Shown here: one piece after another, positions 36,045-45,358 of the stretch
Layout of the letters: every line of letters begins with the position of its first letter
How positions within the stretch are numbered: the first letter of the stretch is position 1
Position numbers and translations under genes: made by a program
Notes under the pieces: model-generated
Seen by the model: the letters and a program-made list of their open reading frames with translations, nothing else
Database searches by the model: none
What the model was told of the DNA's origin: nothing
DNA from: Sporosarcina sp. FSL K6-3457
GTDB lineage: Bacteria; Bacillota; Bacilli; Bacillales_A; Planococcaceae
DNA: 64,000 bases
NCBI RefSeq assembly: GCF_038007285.1
Contig: NZ_JBBOWX010000001.1
Location: 2,187,501-2,251,500, forward strand
Direction of reading: 5' to 3'

Positions 36045-37274
36045 ATGGCTTTAAAAGCAATGGAGCAAGTGACGATAGAACGGACACTTTGGAGAAATAA
36101 GAATTTCATGCTTATTTGGGGCGGCTCCATCATATCGAGCTTTGGTCATCAAATGTACATCATAGCAATTCCGCTATTAATTTATGATTTAAGTCGATCC
36201 GCATTGGCAATGAGTATGATGCGAGCGATTGAATTCTTCCCGAATATTTTCATCGGCATGTTGGCCGGTGTTTTTGTAGATCGCTTGAATCGGAAACGGA
36301 TGATGCAATGGACCAGCCTTATTCAGTTGATGTCGATGGTAGGGGTGATTATGCTTTTTTTTTCGGGGCAATTAGCACTTTGGCATTTATATGTCCTTGG
36401 ATTTCTTTTATCTTCCGCAGGCTATACATTTGGTAATGCTCATCATGCGGTCCTCCCACAAATCGTAACGAAGGAACAGCTTACTTCCGCAAATGCGAAG
36501 CTATCTTTTGTCGGTACATTTATCCAGACAATCGGACCTGGTTTGGCAGGGGCACTTCTAGTGGCTTTTTCATATACGTCTACATTAGCTGTGTATATGT
36601 TGTGCCTATTTATCTTATTTATTTGCGTCTCTGCATTTCAACCGCCGGCAACTGTTCGGATTGAGCACAAGAAAACCACAGTGGTACAGGATATCAGAGA
36701 GGGCATAGATGAATTATTTCGTAATAAAACACTGCTAACGCCGACCTTTACAACCTTGTTCATGAATTTTGCCTCAAGCCTGGTGATTGGTGTTCTTATT
36801 TTCTATGTAACTGATCAGCTTGGCGCAACTGCAGCACAAGTTGGCTTGATGTACACAATTTCTGCGATAGGTGGAATTGTTGGGGCAGCCGTTGTCAGTC
36901 GTGTCCGGAAGAAATTTGGGCGAGGAAATATTTTTACGTTCTGCTTGTTATTCGATGTTGTTGGCATGAGCTGTTTGATAATTTCGCCAACATGGTGGGC
37001 AATTGGCATCGCACTTGCTATTCGGACGTTTTCTACAACGATTTCTAACATTGTTTATTTCACGATTAGGCAGGAATTCACACCGAATCATCTGCTTGGG
37101 CGCGTTGCAGGTACGTCGTCCATGTTCATGAAATTGACTTTACCATTTGGTCTTTTCATCGCAGGATTATGGGCAGAATGGTTTCCAATCCGAATTTTGT
37201 TTGGTTTCGCGACCTTAATTTTTCTAATTATGTTTCTTCGTTTATACACCCATCCATTTCGGAAGCTGGAATAG
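36045..37274 (+). CDS. MFS transporter, probable exporter
   Basis: 409 residues with about 12 hydrophobic helices and the loop 2-3 motif GVFVDRLNRKRMM (MFS motif A variant). It resembles the MFS_3/enterobactin-exporter-like group of Bacillus drug/proton antiporters. The ATG follows GGGGGATGG. The divergent SgrR-like gene suggests that its substrate or inducer is bound by that regulator's solute-binding domain. Sugar or peptide-like efflux, by analogy with the SgrR/SetA pair of E. coli, is an inference only. Confidence 0.85.
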   Translation: MALKAMEQVTIERTLWRNKNFMLIWGGSIISSFGHQMYIIAIPLLIYDLSRSALAMSMMRAIEFFPNIFIGMLAGVFVDRLNRKRMMQWTSLIQLMSMVGVIMLFFSGQLALWHLYVLGFLLSSAGYTFGNAHHAVLPQIVTKEQLTSANAKLSFVGTFIQTIGPGLAGALLVAFSYTSTLAVYMLCLFILFICVSAFQPPATVRIEHKKTTVVQDIREGIDELFRNKTLLTPTFTTLFMNFASSLVIGVLIFYVTDQLGATAAQVGLMYTISAIGGIVGAAVVSRVRKKFGRGNIFTFCLLFDVVGMSCLIISPTWWAIGIALAIRTFSTTISNIVYFTIRQEFTPNHLLGRVAGTSSMFMKLTLPFGLFIAGLWAEWFPIRILFGFATLIFLIMFLRLYTHPFRKLE

Positions 37275-37350
37275 TAAGAGAAGAGTTAGTAGTAGGATTA
37301 CGGGCAAGGGGAGAAGGTGTCCTTTTTCTTAATTTGGTCTTATTTTAGGG

Positions 37351-37434
37351 GATTTTCGGTGTAAACGCCGAATCTATGATTTTAGCGCGATTTCCCTGGA
37401 AATATTCATGATTTCAGAGGAATAAAAAGCGGTA
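37351..37434 (+). repeat. 84-bp hairpin repeat, right copy
   Basis: Same orientation and length as 34085-34168. The 12-bp hairpin arms have two mismatches here (TTCCCTGGAAAT / ATTTCAGAGGAA). The rest of the 292-bp space between the MFS gene and katA holds only the katA terminator. Confidence 0.62.
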
Positions 37435-37520
37435 CATAGTGAACTAGACTACCGATTTTGTGAACTGTCCCACGCTTTGACAAAACTGAGCCACCAAATA
37501 TAAATCCACTCAGCATAATA

Positions 37521-37552
37521 AAAAGGAGTAGCCACATCGGGCTACTCCTTTT
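37521..37552. terminator. Terminator for katA
   Basis: A 12-bp stem, AAAGGAGTAGCC and its complement around a 6-nt loop, has an A/T-rich tail on both sides. Read on the minus strand it follows the catalase stop and ends in TTTTT. Confidence 0.85.
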
Positions 37553-37566
37553 GTACAATAAACTAC

Positions 37567-39054
37567 TTATTTAGCTTCGAATGTTGCTGCTGCTTCTACT
37601 TCGCTCCAAGCGATACCAAGTGCATCTGCTACACCTTGTCCGTAAGCTGGATCTGCTTTGTAGCAGTGAGCGATATGACGAAGTTGGATATGCTTGTCAA
37701 CGCCTTGCATATTACGTCCAGTGTTTTCGAACAATACTTGCTGTTGTTCTGGGCTCATCAAGTTGAATAATTTACCTGGTTGCTCGAAGTAATTATCGTC
37801 ATCTTCGCGGAAATTCCATTGATCTGCTGCACCAAATAGATCGAGTGCTGGATCTTTGTAGCTTGGTTGTTCTTGCCACTCACCATAACTGTTTGGCTCA
37901 TAATGCATTCTGCTGCCATGGTTGCCATCGACACGCATCGCGCCATCGCGGTGGTAGCTATGAACCGGACATTTCGGTTGGTTGACCGGAATTTGGTGAT
38001 GGTTAACGCCTAGACGGTAACGTTGTGCATCGCCGTAAGAGAATAGGCGACCTTGCAACATTTTGTCTGGTGAGAAACTGATACCAGGTACAACGTTTGC
38101 TGGTGTGAAAGCAGCTTGCTCTACCTCAGCAAAGTAGTTGTCTGGGTTACGATTCAGTTCGAATTCGCCAACTTCGATAAGTGGGAAGTCTTTTTTGTAC
38201 CAAACTTTTGTTAGGTCAAATGGGTTGTAAGGCATGTTTGCCGCTTGTTCTTCAGTCATCACTTGGATGAACATTTTCCATTTCGGGAAGTTGCCGTTTT
38301 CGATGTTGTCGTAAAGGTCACGCTGATGGCTCTCACGGTCTTTACCAACAACAACTTCAGCTTCCTGATCTGTTAGGTTTTCAATGCCTTGTTGTGAATG
38401 CATATGGAATTTCACCCAAACGCGTTCGTTTTGTGCATTGATCATACTGAATGTGTGGCTTCCGAAACCGTGCATTGTGCGATATGAACTTGGAAGTCCA
38501 CGATCACTCATCACAATTGTTACTTGGTGGAGTGCTTCAGGCAGTGATGTCCAGAAATCCCAGTTGTTATTTGCACTACGCATATTTGTACGTGGGTCAC
38601 GTTTAACAGCGTGGTTCAAGTCAGGGAATTGCATTGGATCTCTGAAGAAGAATACAGGTGTGTTGTTTCCAACAAGGTCCCAGTTTCCTTCTTCTGTGTA
38701 GAAGCGCGCAGAGAATCCGCGAATATCGCGTTCTGCATCAGCGCCACCACGTTCACCTGCAACAGTTGAGAAACGAAGGAACATATCTGTTTTCTTACCA
38801 ACTTCAGAGAATACTTTTGCCTTTGTATATTGTGAAATGTCATGCGTTACTGTGAATGAACCGTAAGCAGCTGAACCTTTTGCGTGCATACGACGCTCTG
38901 GAATTACTTCACGATCGAAGTGAGCAAGCTTTTCTAGTAGCCAAACATCTTGTAATAGAATTGGACCTCTTGGACCAGCTGTCATCGAGTTTTGGTTATC
39001 TACGACGGGTGCACCAGCTGCAGTTGTTAATTTTGGTTTTTGATTTTCAGTCAT
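37567..39054 (-). CDS. katA: Monofunctional heme catalase
   Basis: Breaks down hydrogen peroxide. 495 residues, in the small-subunit size class. The distal His is in [18 protein letters not shown], followed by [20 protein letters not shown] and the active-site Asn region ([16 protein letters not shown]). The proximal heme Tyr is in [14 protein letters not shown]. It is a lone gene with its own terminator. A PerR/Fur-like box lies about 35 bp upstream of the start, so peroxide or iron control is likely. AAGGAGTGA supplies the ribosome binding site. Confidence 0.97.
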   Translation of the reverse strand: MTENQKPKLTTAAGAPVVDNQNSMTAGPRGPILLQDVWLLEKLAHFDREVIPERRMHAKGSAAYGSFTVTHDISQYTKAKVFSEVGKKTDMFLRFSTVAGERGGADAERDIRGFSARFYTEEGNWDLVGNNTPVFFFRDPMQFPDLNHAVKRDPRTNMRSANNNWDFWTSLPEALHQVTIVMSDRGLPSSYRTMHGFGSHTFSMINAQNERVWVKFHMHSQQGIENLTDQEAEVVVGKDRESHQRDLYDNIENGNFPKWKMFIQVMTEEQAANMPYNPFDLTKVWYKKDFPLIEVGEFELNRNPDNYFAEVEQAAFTPANVVPGISFSPDKMLQGRLFSYGDAQRYRLGVNHHQIPVNQPKCPVHSYHRDGAMRVDGNHGSRMHYEPNSYGEWQEQPSYKDPALDLFGAADQWNFREDDDNYFEQPGKLFNLMSPEQQQVLFENTGRNMQGVDKHIQLRHIAHCYKADPAYGQGVADALGIAWSEVEAAATFEAK

Positions 39055-39086
39055 TTACTGTCACTCCTTAGATTGTTGTAAATCTT

Positions 39087-39120
39087 ACATGATAATCATA
39101 ACAAATAGAGAATCATTATA
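39087..39120 (-). promoter_or_regulatory. PerR/Fur-like box and -10 of katA
   Basis: On the minus strand TATAAT (39120-39115) is followed 13 bases later by TTATGATTATCATGT (39101-39087). The latter matches the 7-1-7 PerR/Fur palindrome TTATAATNATTATAA at 11 of 14 fixed positions. A -35 box is not obvious. A site downstream of -10 fits repression. Confidence 0.55.
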
Positions 39121-39355
39121 CCAACAAAATAGACTTAGAAATTAAAAGAATTATTTTTAATTGAGAATAGCTAAAAATAAATGAGAGTCATTTCATTAAT
39201 AGAAAAGGTAAAAGGTATATCTACTAGTGCTATTTCTAGATTAAGGATAACACAATAACTTGATTATTTGCAAAATTATAAAATCATAAGCTCTTTCTAA
39301 AATTAATGCTACACTACTAGTATCGTGTTCTAGTTTTGAGGGGAGAGAAAAGGAT

Positions 39356-40840
39356 TTGTTGCAACGAGAAATAGCAAAAGTATTATTAATTTTCTTATTG
39401 GTGATGGGGACTGTCTGTACAACTATCACAGAGCATTCAACGGTTCAAGCAGCTGCGACATATGCAGATTTGCAAAACTCAATCGATGCCATTTTATTGG
39501 ACAGTAGAATGAAAGGAGTCGCGAGTAGTGTGGCGGTCCGCAAAGCATCTACAGGAGAAATGGTCTATCAATCTAATGCCGATAAAGCAATTACGCCTGC
39601 GTCTACTTTGAAAATTCTTACTGCGGCAGCGGCGCTTGAAACACTTGGTGAAAATTATCGTTTTACAACTGAGGTTCTAACGAATGGGGAAGTGTCAAAT
39701 GGAACATTGACTGGTAATCTTTATCTCCGTGGGACAGGCGATCCAACATTATTGAAAAGTGATTTTGATCATTTTGCCTTGCAATTGTCCAAGCAAGGTG
39801 TGAAAAAGGTTTCTGGGAATTTAGTGGGAGATGATACTTGGTTTGACGCGGTTCGTCTGTCGCCAAGTATTGATAAAACGGATGAATCCCATTATTATGC
39901 CGCACAAATTTCTGCATTAACGGTTTCTCCGAATACCGATTACGATGCGGGCACAGTAATCGTAGAGGCGAAGCCGACTACGCGCGGGAAAGCATCGAAA
40001 GTAAAATTGACACCTGAAACAGCTATTGTAGAGGTTGTTAATCGCTCTAAAACCGTGCCAAAAGGTTCGAAAAACACATTAAAAATTGAACGCCAACACG
40101 GCACGAATAAAATTGTCATCACGGGCAATGTACCGATTGGATCGGCTGGCAAAAAAGAGTGGGTGACAGTGTCCAATCCAACGGCCTATGCACTCGATGT
40201 TTTCAAAAAGTCATTAGCGGCAAAAGGTATAACATTTGTTCCATCCTCTAAAACAGTGCGGGGGAAAACGGCTAACAATGCCGAAGTTTTAGTTACTAAA
40301 AATTCGATGCCATTGAAAAGTTTGATGAGACCCTTTATGAAACTAAGCAATAACTCTCATGCAGAGGTATTAGCGAAGGCCATGGGGAAAATGCAATACA
40401 ATGAGGGGAGCTGGGATGCTGGATTACAAGTCATGCGAGATTATGCAGCGTCTATTGGATTAGATGTCGATGCGTGGGTATTTGAAGATGCTTCAGGCAT
40501 GTCACATGCTAATAAAGTGACATCAGCTCAAATGACAGAATTACTCTATCAAGTTCGAACAGCCCCATGGTATGGCTCATTTGCGCAAGGGCTCCCAGTA
40601 GCAGGTGCGCCTGATCGATTGATCGGTGGGACATTAAGAAATCGCTTGACGGCTGCACCAGCTAAAGGTAATGTAATGGCGAAAACAGGGAGTTTGAATA
40701 ATGTTAGTTCGTTGGCGGGATATGCACAAACAAAAGATGGAGAATTACTTATTTTTAGTGTGTTAACGCAGAATCAAACAGCCAGTACAATCCCTATCTT
40801 AGACAGTATTGCCATCGTCATTGTAAGCTCTAAAAACTAA
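39356..40840 (+). CDS. dacB: D-alanyl-D-alanine carboxypeptidase/endopeptidase (PBP4-type, family S13)
   Basis: A cell-wall peptidase that trims or cuts D-Ala crosslinks. 494 residues from a TTG start, with TTG 39359 as the alternative and GAGGGGAG about 12 bases upstream. Residues about 6-30 form a signal peptide (VLLIFLLVMGTVCTTITEHSTVQAAA). Active-site motifs: ASTLKILTAAAAL (SxxK), SNNSHAE (SxN) and MAKTGSLNNVSSLAGYA (KTG). The large insert between SxxK and SxN marks family S13, as in B. subtilis DacC. An extended -10 (TGCTACACT) lies at 39307-39315. A terminator follows at once. Confidence 0.92.
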   Translation: MLQREIAKVLLIFLLVMGTVCTTITEHSTVQAAATYADLQNSIDAILLDSRMKGVASSVAVRKASTGEMVYQSNADKAITPASTLKILTAAAALETLGENYRFTTEVLTNGEVSNGTLTGNLYLRGTGDPTLLKSDFDHFALQLSKQGVKKVSGNLVGDDTWFDAVRLSPSIDKTDESHYYAAQISALTVSPNTDYDAGTVIVEAKPTTRGKASKVKLTPETAIVEVVNRSKTVPKGSKNTLKIERQHGTNKIVITGNVPIGSAGKKEWVTVSNPTAYALDVFKKSLAAKGITFVPSSKTVRGKTANNAEVLVTKNSMPLKSLMRPFMKLSNNSHAEVLAKAMGKMQYNEGSWDAGLQVMRDYAASIGLDVDAWVFEDASGMSHANKVTSAQMTELLYQVRTAPWYGSFAQGLPVAGAPDRLIGGTLRNRLTAAPAKGNVMAKTGSLNNVSSLAGYAQTKDGELLIFSVLTQNQTASTIPILDSIAIVIVSSKN

Positions 40841-40890
40841 AATAACCCCGGTGGTTCAACGACTTGAATTCGTTGATCACCGGGGTTATT
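40841..40890. terminator. Bidirectional terminator between dacB and ilvA
   Basis: The strong stem AATAACCCCGGTG and its complement is extended by inner pairing (CAACGA / TCGTTG). It ends both convergent genes and overlaps the ilvA stop codon. Confidence 0.9.
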
Positions 40891-42158
40891 TAAATAAGTA
40901 AATCAAATAATGTACTATCTTTGTTAACCTCTTTGAAGGAGAAGCCGCAATCATTCATGCGCTGAATGAGGCCGTGGTAGTCTTCTTTGCGTTTAATTTC
41001 GACGCCAACAAGTCCAGGTCCGCTTTCCTTGTTGTTTTTCTTCGTATATTCAAAGGTTGTAATATCGTCGTCTGGTCCAAGTACTTCATCCAAGAACTGG
41101 CGCAAGGCCCCTGCGCGTTGTGGGAAATTGACGATGAAATAATAGAGTAGACCTTCATATAGTAAGGATTTTTCTTTGATTTCTTGCATTCTACCGATAT
41201 CATTGTTGCCGCCACTGATGACGCAGATAACGGATTTTCCTTTGATTTCATCTTTGTAAAAGTCGAGTGCGGCAATTGGTAAGGCTCCTGCGGGTTCGGC
41301 AATAATTGCATACTCATTATACAAATTCAAAATGGCTGTACAAACTTTACCTTCAGGGACAAGTACGATATCATCCAAGTATTTACGGCAAATTTCATAC
41401 GTCAATCGTCCTGCACATTGTACTGCAGCACCATCTACAAACTTATCAATTTTTTCCAGCACCGTAACTTCACCATTCGTAAAGGCCGCTTTCATACTAC
41501 CGGCACCTTCAGGCTCCACACCAATCATGCGTGTATGAGGAGAAACATTTTTAATGTAGGTGCTTAACCCGGCCATCAGGCCACCGCCGCCAATACTGGC
41601 AAATACAAAATCGAGAGGTTCTTCGATGTCATTCATCATTTCGACGGCGACAGTCCCTTGCCCTGCAATGACATCATAGTCATCAAATGGGTGGATGAAG
41701 ATTCGATCATTTTCAGTTGCATATTTGGTGGCATGGGCAGAGGTATCATCGAATGTATCACCAACGAGAATGATTTCCACAACATTTTTACCGAACATTT
41801 TCACTTGGTTAATTTTTTGTTTAGGTGTTGTCTGGGGCATAAATATTTTTGCGTCGATCCCTAAATGTGCACAGGCATAGGCAACCCCTTGTGCATGATT
41901 TCCTGCGCTGGCGCAGACGACCCCTTTTTCACGTGCTTCTGTTTCGATGCTTTGAATTTTATAGTAGGCGCCGCGTAGTTTAAAGGAACGAATATGTTGT
42001 AAGTCTTCTCTTTTGACATACACATGGCAATCGTATTTTTCAGATAGTTGCTCATTTTTTTGCAAAGGTGTATGTGCCACAACATCCTTTAATAACTGGT
42101 TGGCGATGAGGATTTCTTCTACATGAAAGGTTTTAGTTTTTGTGTTTGTAAGATTCAT
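40890..42158 (-). CDS. ilvA: Threonine dehydratase, biosynthetic
   Basis: Deaminates threonine to 2-oxobutanoate, entering isoleucine synthesis. The PLP Lys is in RSFKLRGAYYKI, the Gly-rich phosphate loop is SIGGGGLMAGL, and the C-terminal ACT-like regulatory domain spans about the last 90 residues (YYFIVNFPQRAGALRQFLDEVLG). ATG 42158 gives 422 residues, which equals the B. subtilis enzyme as I recall it. ATG 42185 is open too, but GGAGG lies between the two. No other isoleucine genes or T-box leader are seen nearby. Confidence 0.93.
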   Translation of the reverse strand: MNLTNTKTKTFHVEEILIANQLLKDVVAHTPLQKNEQLSEKYDCHVYVKREDLQHIRSFKLRGAYYKIQSIETEAREKGVVCASAGNHAQGVAYACAHLGIDAKIFMPQTTPKQKINQVKMFGKNVVEIILVGDTFDDTSAHATKYATENDRIFIHPFDDYDVIAGQGTVAVEMMNDIEEPLDFVFASIGGGGLMAGLSTYIKNVSPHTRMIGVEPEGAGSMKAAFTNGEVTVLEKIDKFVDGAAVQCAGRLTYEICRKYLDDIVLVPEGKVCTAILNLYNEYAIIAEPAGALPIAALDFYKDEIKGKSVICVISGGNNDIGRMQEIKEKSLLYEGLLYYFIVNFPQRAGALRQFLDEVLGPDDDITTFEYTKKNNKESGPGLVGVEIKRKEDYHGLIQRMNDCGFSFKEVNKDSTLFDLLI

Positions 42159-42265
42159 AATTCTGTCAATAACCTCCATTATCATTTGAACATTTTTTAA
42201 TCATAACATATCATTCGAATAATTAATACTGGAGTGTTCTAAATTGTGTGTAAACGACTGGGGTA

Positions 42266-43165
42266 TTAGATAGTTAAAACCAACTTCAGCGCTTGTACCT
42301 GAATCTTCATCAACAGTGGTGTTGATGTGATAACTTCTCCGTCAACAATGACAGAAATAGGACGGTTCGTCTGAATAGCAAGTTCTTTTCCTTCTATGTA
42401 AGTAACGCCTTTGCGAAGAATTGGTTGTCCACGAAGTAGGGTCGGAAAAAGCTGAAAGAGAATTTTTAGACGTCCGACGTCGTGAAGCATTGTCAAATTG
42501 AGAATCCCATCTGTTGGTGAAGCCTGGGGGCAAACGACTAGTCCGCCTCCATAAGAAGATGTATTGCCGCATGCGATAAGCCAGGCAGTTTGCAGTGAAT
42601 AGTTTTTGCCATCAATCGTTACATTACTTGAAAAGGCTTGAAAGGTTAGTAATTCTAAAACCGCAGCAATGGTATAGGCGAAAGAGCCGATTCCGAGCCT
42701 ATTTAAAAATGGCTTATACCAAGATTGATTGACACGTTGCCCAATCATGGCGTCGATTCCAATCCCAGCAACAGTAATACCAAAGCGCCCATTGAAGCTG
42801 AGCAAATCAATAGTGATTGTTCGATGCGCTACTAATTGCTCAATGAATTGGGCTGGTTGAGTCGTTAGTTTGAACATGCGAGCCGTATCGTTTCCTGAAC
42901 CCGCTGGCAGAATTGCCAAAGCGGTAGACGTTTTAGCGATGGATTGAATGACAGAGCTCATCGTTCCATCCCCACCAATGACTGCAATGGCCTTGAGTGT
43001 ATAGAATTGTTGCTGTTCTGCGATAAAGTTTTGTGCAGCTATTTCCGAGTTGCTGATTAGCATACGATAGTCAATCTGTCGTTGCTGTAAAATGTTCTCT
43101 GTTTCATCCCACAACCTAGCAGCATGGCCCCTACCCGCGTCTGGATTGACAATAAATACATACAC
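42266..43165 (-). CDS. Diacylglycerol/lipid kinase family protein (YegS/BmrU-like)
   Basis: 299 residues from a GTG start just after GAGGTGATGG. It has the kinase-domain motif IGGDGTMSSVIQS and LAILPAGSGNDTARMF, which bind ATP in the DAG-kinase catalytic fold, and a C-terminal beta-sandwich ending in a PISVIVDGEVITSTPL strand. Members phosphorylate diacylglycerol, sphingosine-like or other lipids; which one cannot be told here. A MarR regulator gene lies upstream on the same strand about 100 bp away, without clear evidence of co-transcription. Confidence 0.88.
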   Translation of the reverse strand: MYVFIVNPDAGRGHAARLWDETENILQQRQIDYRMLISNSEIAAQNFIAEQQQFYTLKAIAVIGGDGTMSSVIQSIAKTSTALAILPAGSGNDTARMFKLTTQPAQFIEQLVAHRTITIDLLSFNGRFGITVAGIGIDAMIGQRVNQSWYKPFLNRLGIGSFAYTIAAVLELLTFQAFSSNVTIDGKNYSLQTAWLIACGNTSSYGGGLVVCPQASPTDGILNLTMLHDVGRLKILFQLFPTLLRGQPILRKGVTYIEGKELAIQTNRPISVIVDGEVITSTPLLMKIQVQALKLVLTI

Positions 43166-43268
43166 CCCATCACCTCATTTAAATTAGGTTAATGCTATAA
43201 GTAGGTAGGGCTGTCCAGAAAGTTAGTGGAAACTGATTTTCTAGAAAAGCCCTTTTTTCTATCGTAAA

Positions 43269-43694
43269 TTAGTCCTGTAAAGATTTCTCCAGTTTTTGAT
43301 AAATGGCTAGTAAAGTTGTTTGCTCTTCCTCAGTTAAATGTGAGAACAGCTCCCCACGCGTGGCATGACCATCTTTTTGCGCCTGATCAAGTAAGGCGAT
43401 GCCTTTTTCAGTGATAGACCAATAGGTAGTACGGCGGTCGAGGTCATCCTGTCTACGATCAATCAATTCCTGGTCAGCTAGTTTACCAGAAAGATGTGTT
43501 AGCGAGGCGGGTGTAAAGCCAAGGCGCTTCGCCAAATCAGAAGGCCGACTTTCACCATCTTGACGTAGTTCATGCAAGACAATAATATGTGAAATGCCTA
43601 GATTATGAGCGGATCTACTTTTCCACCGAACGGTCATTTTATGATTCACTTGTTCAAAAGAATGAATCAATTCGAAAATAGTTTTTTCGTTCAT
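43269..43694 (-). CDS. MarR-family transcriptional regulator
   Basis: 141 residues with the winged-helix core GESRPSDLAKRLGFTPASLTHLSGKLADQELIDRRQDDLDRRTTYWSITEKG, described here as residues about 48-98. This holds the recognition helix and the DxRxxx wing. MarR proteins are dimeric repressors, often of exporters or oxidative-stress genes. An AGGTTTTTATTA site precedes the ATG. The target is unknown; the neighbours are a lipid kinase (same strand) and a divergent DUF2161 protein. Confidence 0.9.
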   Translation of the reverse strand: MNEKTIFELIHSFEQVNHKMTVRWKSRSAHNLGISHIIVLHELRQDGESRPSDLAKRLGFTPASLTHLSGKLADQELIDRRQDDLDRRTTYWSITEKGIALLDQAQKDGHATRGELFSHLTEEEQTTLLAIYQKLEKSLQD

Positions 43695-43819
43695 TAATAA
43701 AAACCTCCATACTTAGGTACTCATTGTTGATTTCTATTGTACCATTATTGTGAAAGGATATTTGGTTTCATGCTAAACTGTATGCTTGGTGATGAAGTAG
43801 GGACAAAAGGATGTGTGCC

Positions 43820-44548
43820 GTGACGATGAAAAATCAAGCAGATAAGCGCTATGAGGTCGATTTATATCAACCAGTGAAAGATTATTTTGTTAAAGAGGGA
43901 TACGAGGTATATGGGGAAGTGAATCATTGTGACGTAGCCGCAGTGAAAGAAAGTGAGCTAGTCATTATAGAGTTGAAATTGTCGCTGACAATTGATCTTC
44001 TCATCCAAGCAACTAAAAGACAGCGCTTGACAAATCAAGTCTATGTTGCGATTCCTAAACCGAAATACAGTCTTCGGTCGAAAAAATGGAAGGATCAGTG
44101 CCATTTGGTCAGGAGGCTGGAGTTAGGTTTGATAATGGTTGCATTTCATGGCGATGACGTACATATAGAAGTTGTGCATCAGCCTGCTTCCTTTGATAGG
44201 CAGAAAAGTATGCAACGTAGTAAGAAAAAACTGACGAATTTACTAACAGAAATCGAAGGCAGAACAGGGGATTATAATACGGGTGGAAGCAGTCAAATGA
44301 AAATTCTGTCTGCCTATAAAGAAAACTGTATACATATTGCTTGTTGTCTTCTTCATCACGGACCACTATCGCCTAGAATATTGCGTCAAATGGGGACAGG
44401 AGAGAAAACCTTGACTATTCTTAATAAAAATTATGATGGCTGGTTTGACAGAATTCAAAGGGGAGTATATGCGATCAGTGACAAAGGAAAAAGTGAGTTA
44501 CAAGCATTTCCAGATCTTGTTGAGCATTACAAAGGGTTGCTGGACTAA
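43820..44548 (+). CDS. DUF2161 (PD-(D/E)XK-type) phosphodiesterase
   Basis: About 242 residues. The stretch YEVYGEVNHCDVAAVKESELVIIELK holds an Asp and an E-x-K pattern typical of the PD-(D/E)XK nuclease fold, at about residues 29-54. The C-terminal third is basic and may form a helix-turn-helix-like lobe (ILRQMGTGEKTLTILNKNYDGWF). Domain databases call it a putative phosphodiesterase with unknown substrate. AAAAGG abuts ATG 43811, so I prefer GTG 43820; ATG 43826 is also possible. It is divergent from the MarR gene. Confidence 0.78.
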   Translation: MTMKNQADKRYEVDLYQPVKDYFVKEGYEVYGEVNHCDVAAVKESELVIIELKLSLTIDLLIQATKRQRLTNQVYVAIPKPKYSLRSKKWKDQCHLVRRLELGLIMVAFHGDDVHIEVVHQPASFDRQKSMQRSKKKLTNLLTEIEGRTGDYNTGGSSQMKILSAYKENCIHIACCLLHHGPLSPRILRQMGTGEKTLTILNKNYDGWFDRIQRGVYAISDKGKSELQAFPDLVEHYKGLLD

Positions 44549-44682
44549 ATCACAGATCAACACAGGTTTGAAAACTATCTTTTCACTATATTTTAGTGAT
44601 AAATACAGTTGCTCGGCAAGTAAAGAGTGGATAATTGAATAATGAATGGCAAGTTTATTATTAAAAAGGAGGATTTAAGCAG

Positions 44683-45249
44683 ATGAATAAAAAACATCAA
44701 GACCTTTCAACAACTGACCATAATCCCTGGATCTCCTTGGCCACAATTCACAGTGACCTTCTTGCAACTAAGGATCTTGTCTATAACCCATGCAGCTTTA
44801 AGTGCTCTCAGCCACGAGTAGAGGCACAAAACGCGGAATACGGGGCCTATGTCTATCAAGTGAATGCCCTCGCCGTTAGATTTCGTAGCGCTAAAATCAC
44901 GCCAACAAAGGTCGGACAATTTGTCACGTTGTGGGAGAGAAGTGAAGCCGGACCAATCCAACCATATGACTCGTCAGATCCAGTTGACTTGTTCGTAATT
45001 AGTGCTCGCCAAGGGGATTTCTTTGGTCAGTTCGTCTTTCCGAAAGCTGTTCTATGCGACCATGATATCGTTTCAAAAAATGGGGCAAGTGGGAAGCGGG
45101 CTATCCGCATTTACCCACCTTGGGACAAGCCAACGAGCCGTCAAGCACAAAAAACGCAGGATTGGCAGCTAGCCTATTTCTTAGAGATACCTGCAAATAG
45201 ACCGATAGACTGCGAGCGGGTTCAAATGCTTTATGGGCTACATTGTTAG
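44683..45249 (+). CDS. mepB: MepB-family protein
   Basis: 188 residues. It matches the MepB family by its Cys/Trp-containing core: GQFVTLWERSEAGPIQPYD, VDLFVISARQGDFFGQFVFPKAVL, and RIYPPWDKPTSRQA near the C-terminus. In Staphylococcus aureus mepB sits with the MepR regulator and MepA multidrug pump, and its own function is unclear. No MATE pump is adjacent here, though a MarR gene lies 1 kb away. AAAAAGGAGG is well placed before the ATG. Confidence 0.85.
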   Translation: MNKKHQDLSTTDHNPWISLATIHSDLLATKDLVYNPCSFKCSQPRVEAQNAEYGAYVYQVNALAVRFRSAKITPTKVGQFVTLWERSEAGPIQPYDSSDPVDLFVISARQGDFFGQFVFPKAVLCDHDIVSKNGASGKRAIRIYPPWDKPTSRQAQKTQDWQLAYFLEIPANRPIDCERVQMLYGLHC

Positions 45250-45358
45250 TTTTCCGAAAAAAGGAATTATGTGTTACAGAACGTAAGCAAAATGCTGGTT
45301 GCTGATTAATGAAACCTATCACACATTAAGAACGTATCAATATTTAGGGGGTAGTGAG

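Noticed and set aside
38384..38701. 105-codon plus-strand ORF and others opposite katA
   Set aside because: Antisense to catalase, whose whole length is conserved; composition is that of a shadow frame.
43205..43262. Hairpin plus T-run between the lipid kinase and MarR genes
   Set aside because: The T-run is on the plus strand while both neighbouring genes are on the minus strand; no plus-strand transcript is expected to end here.
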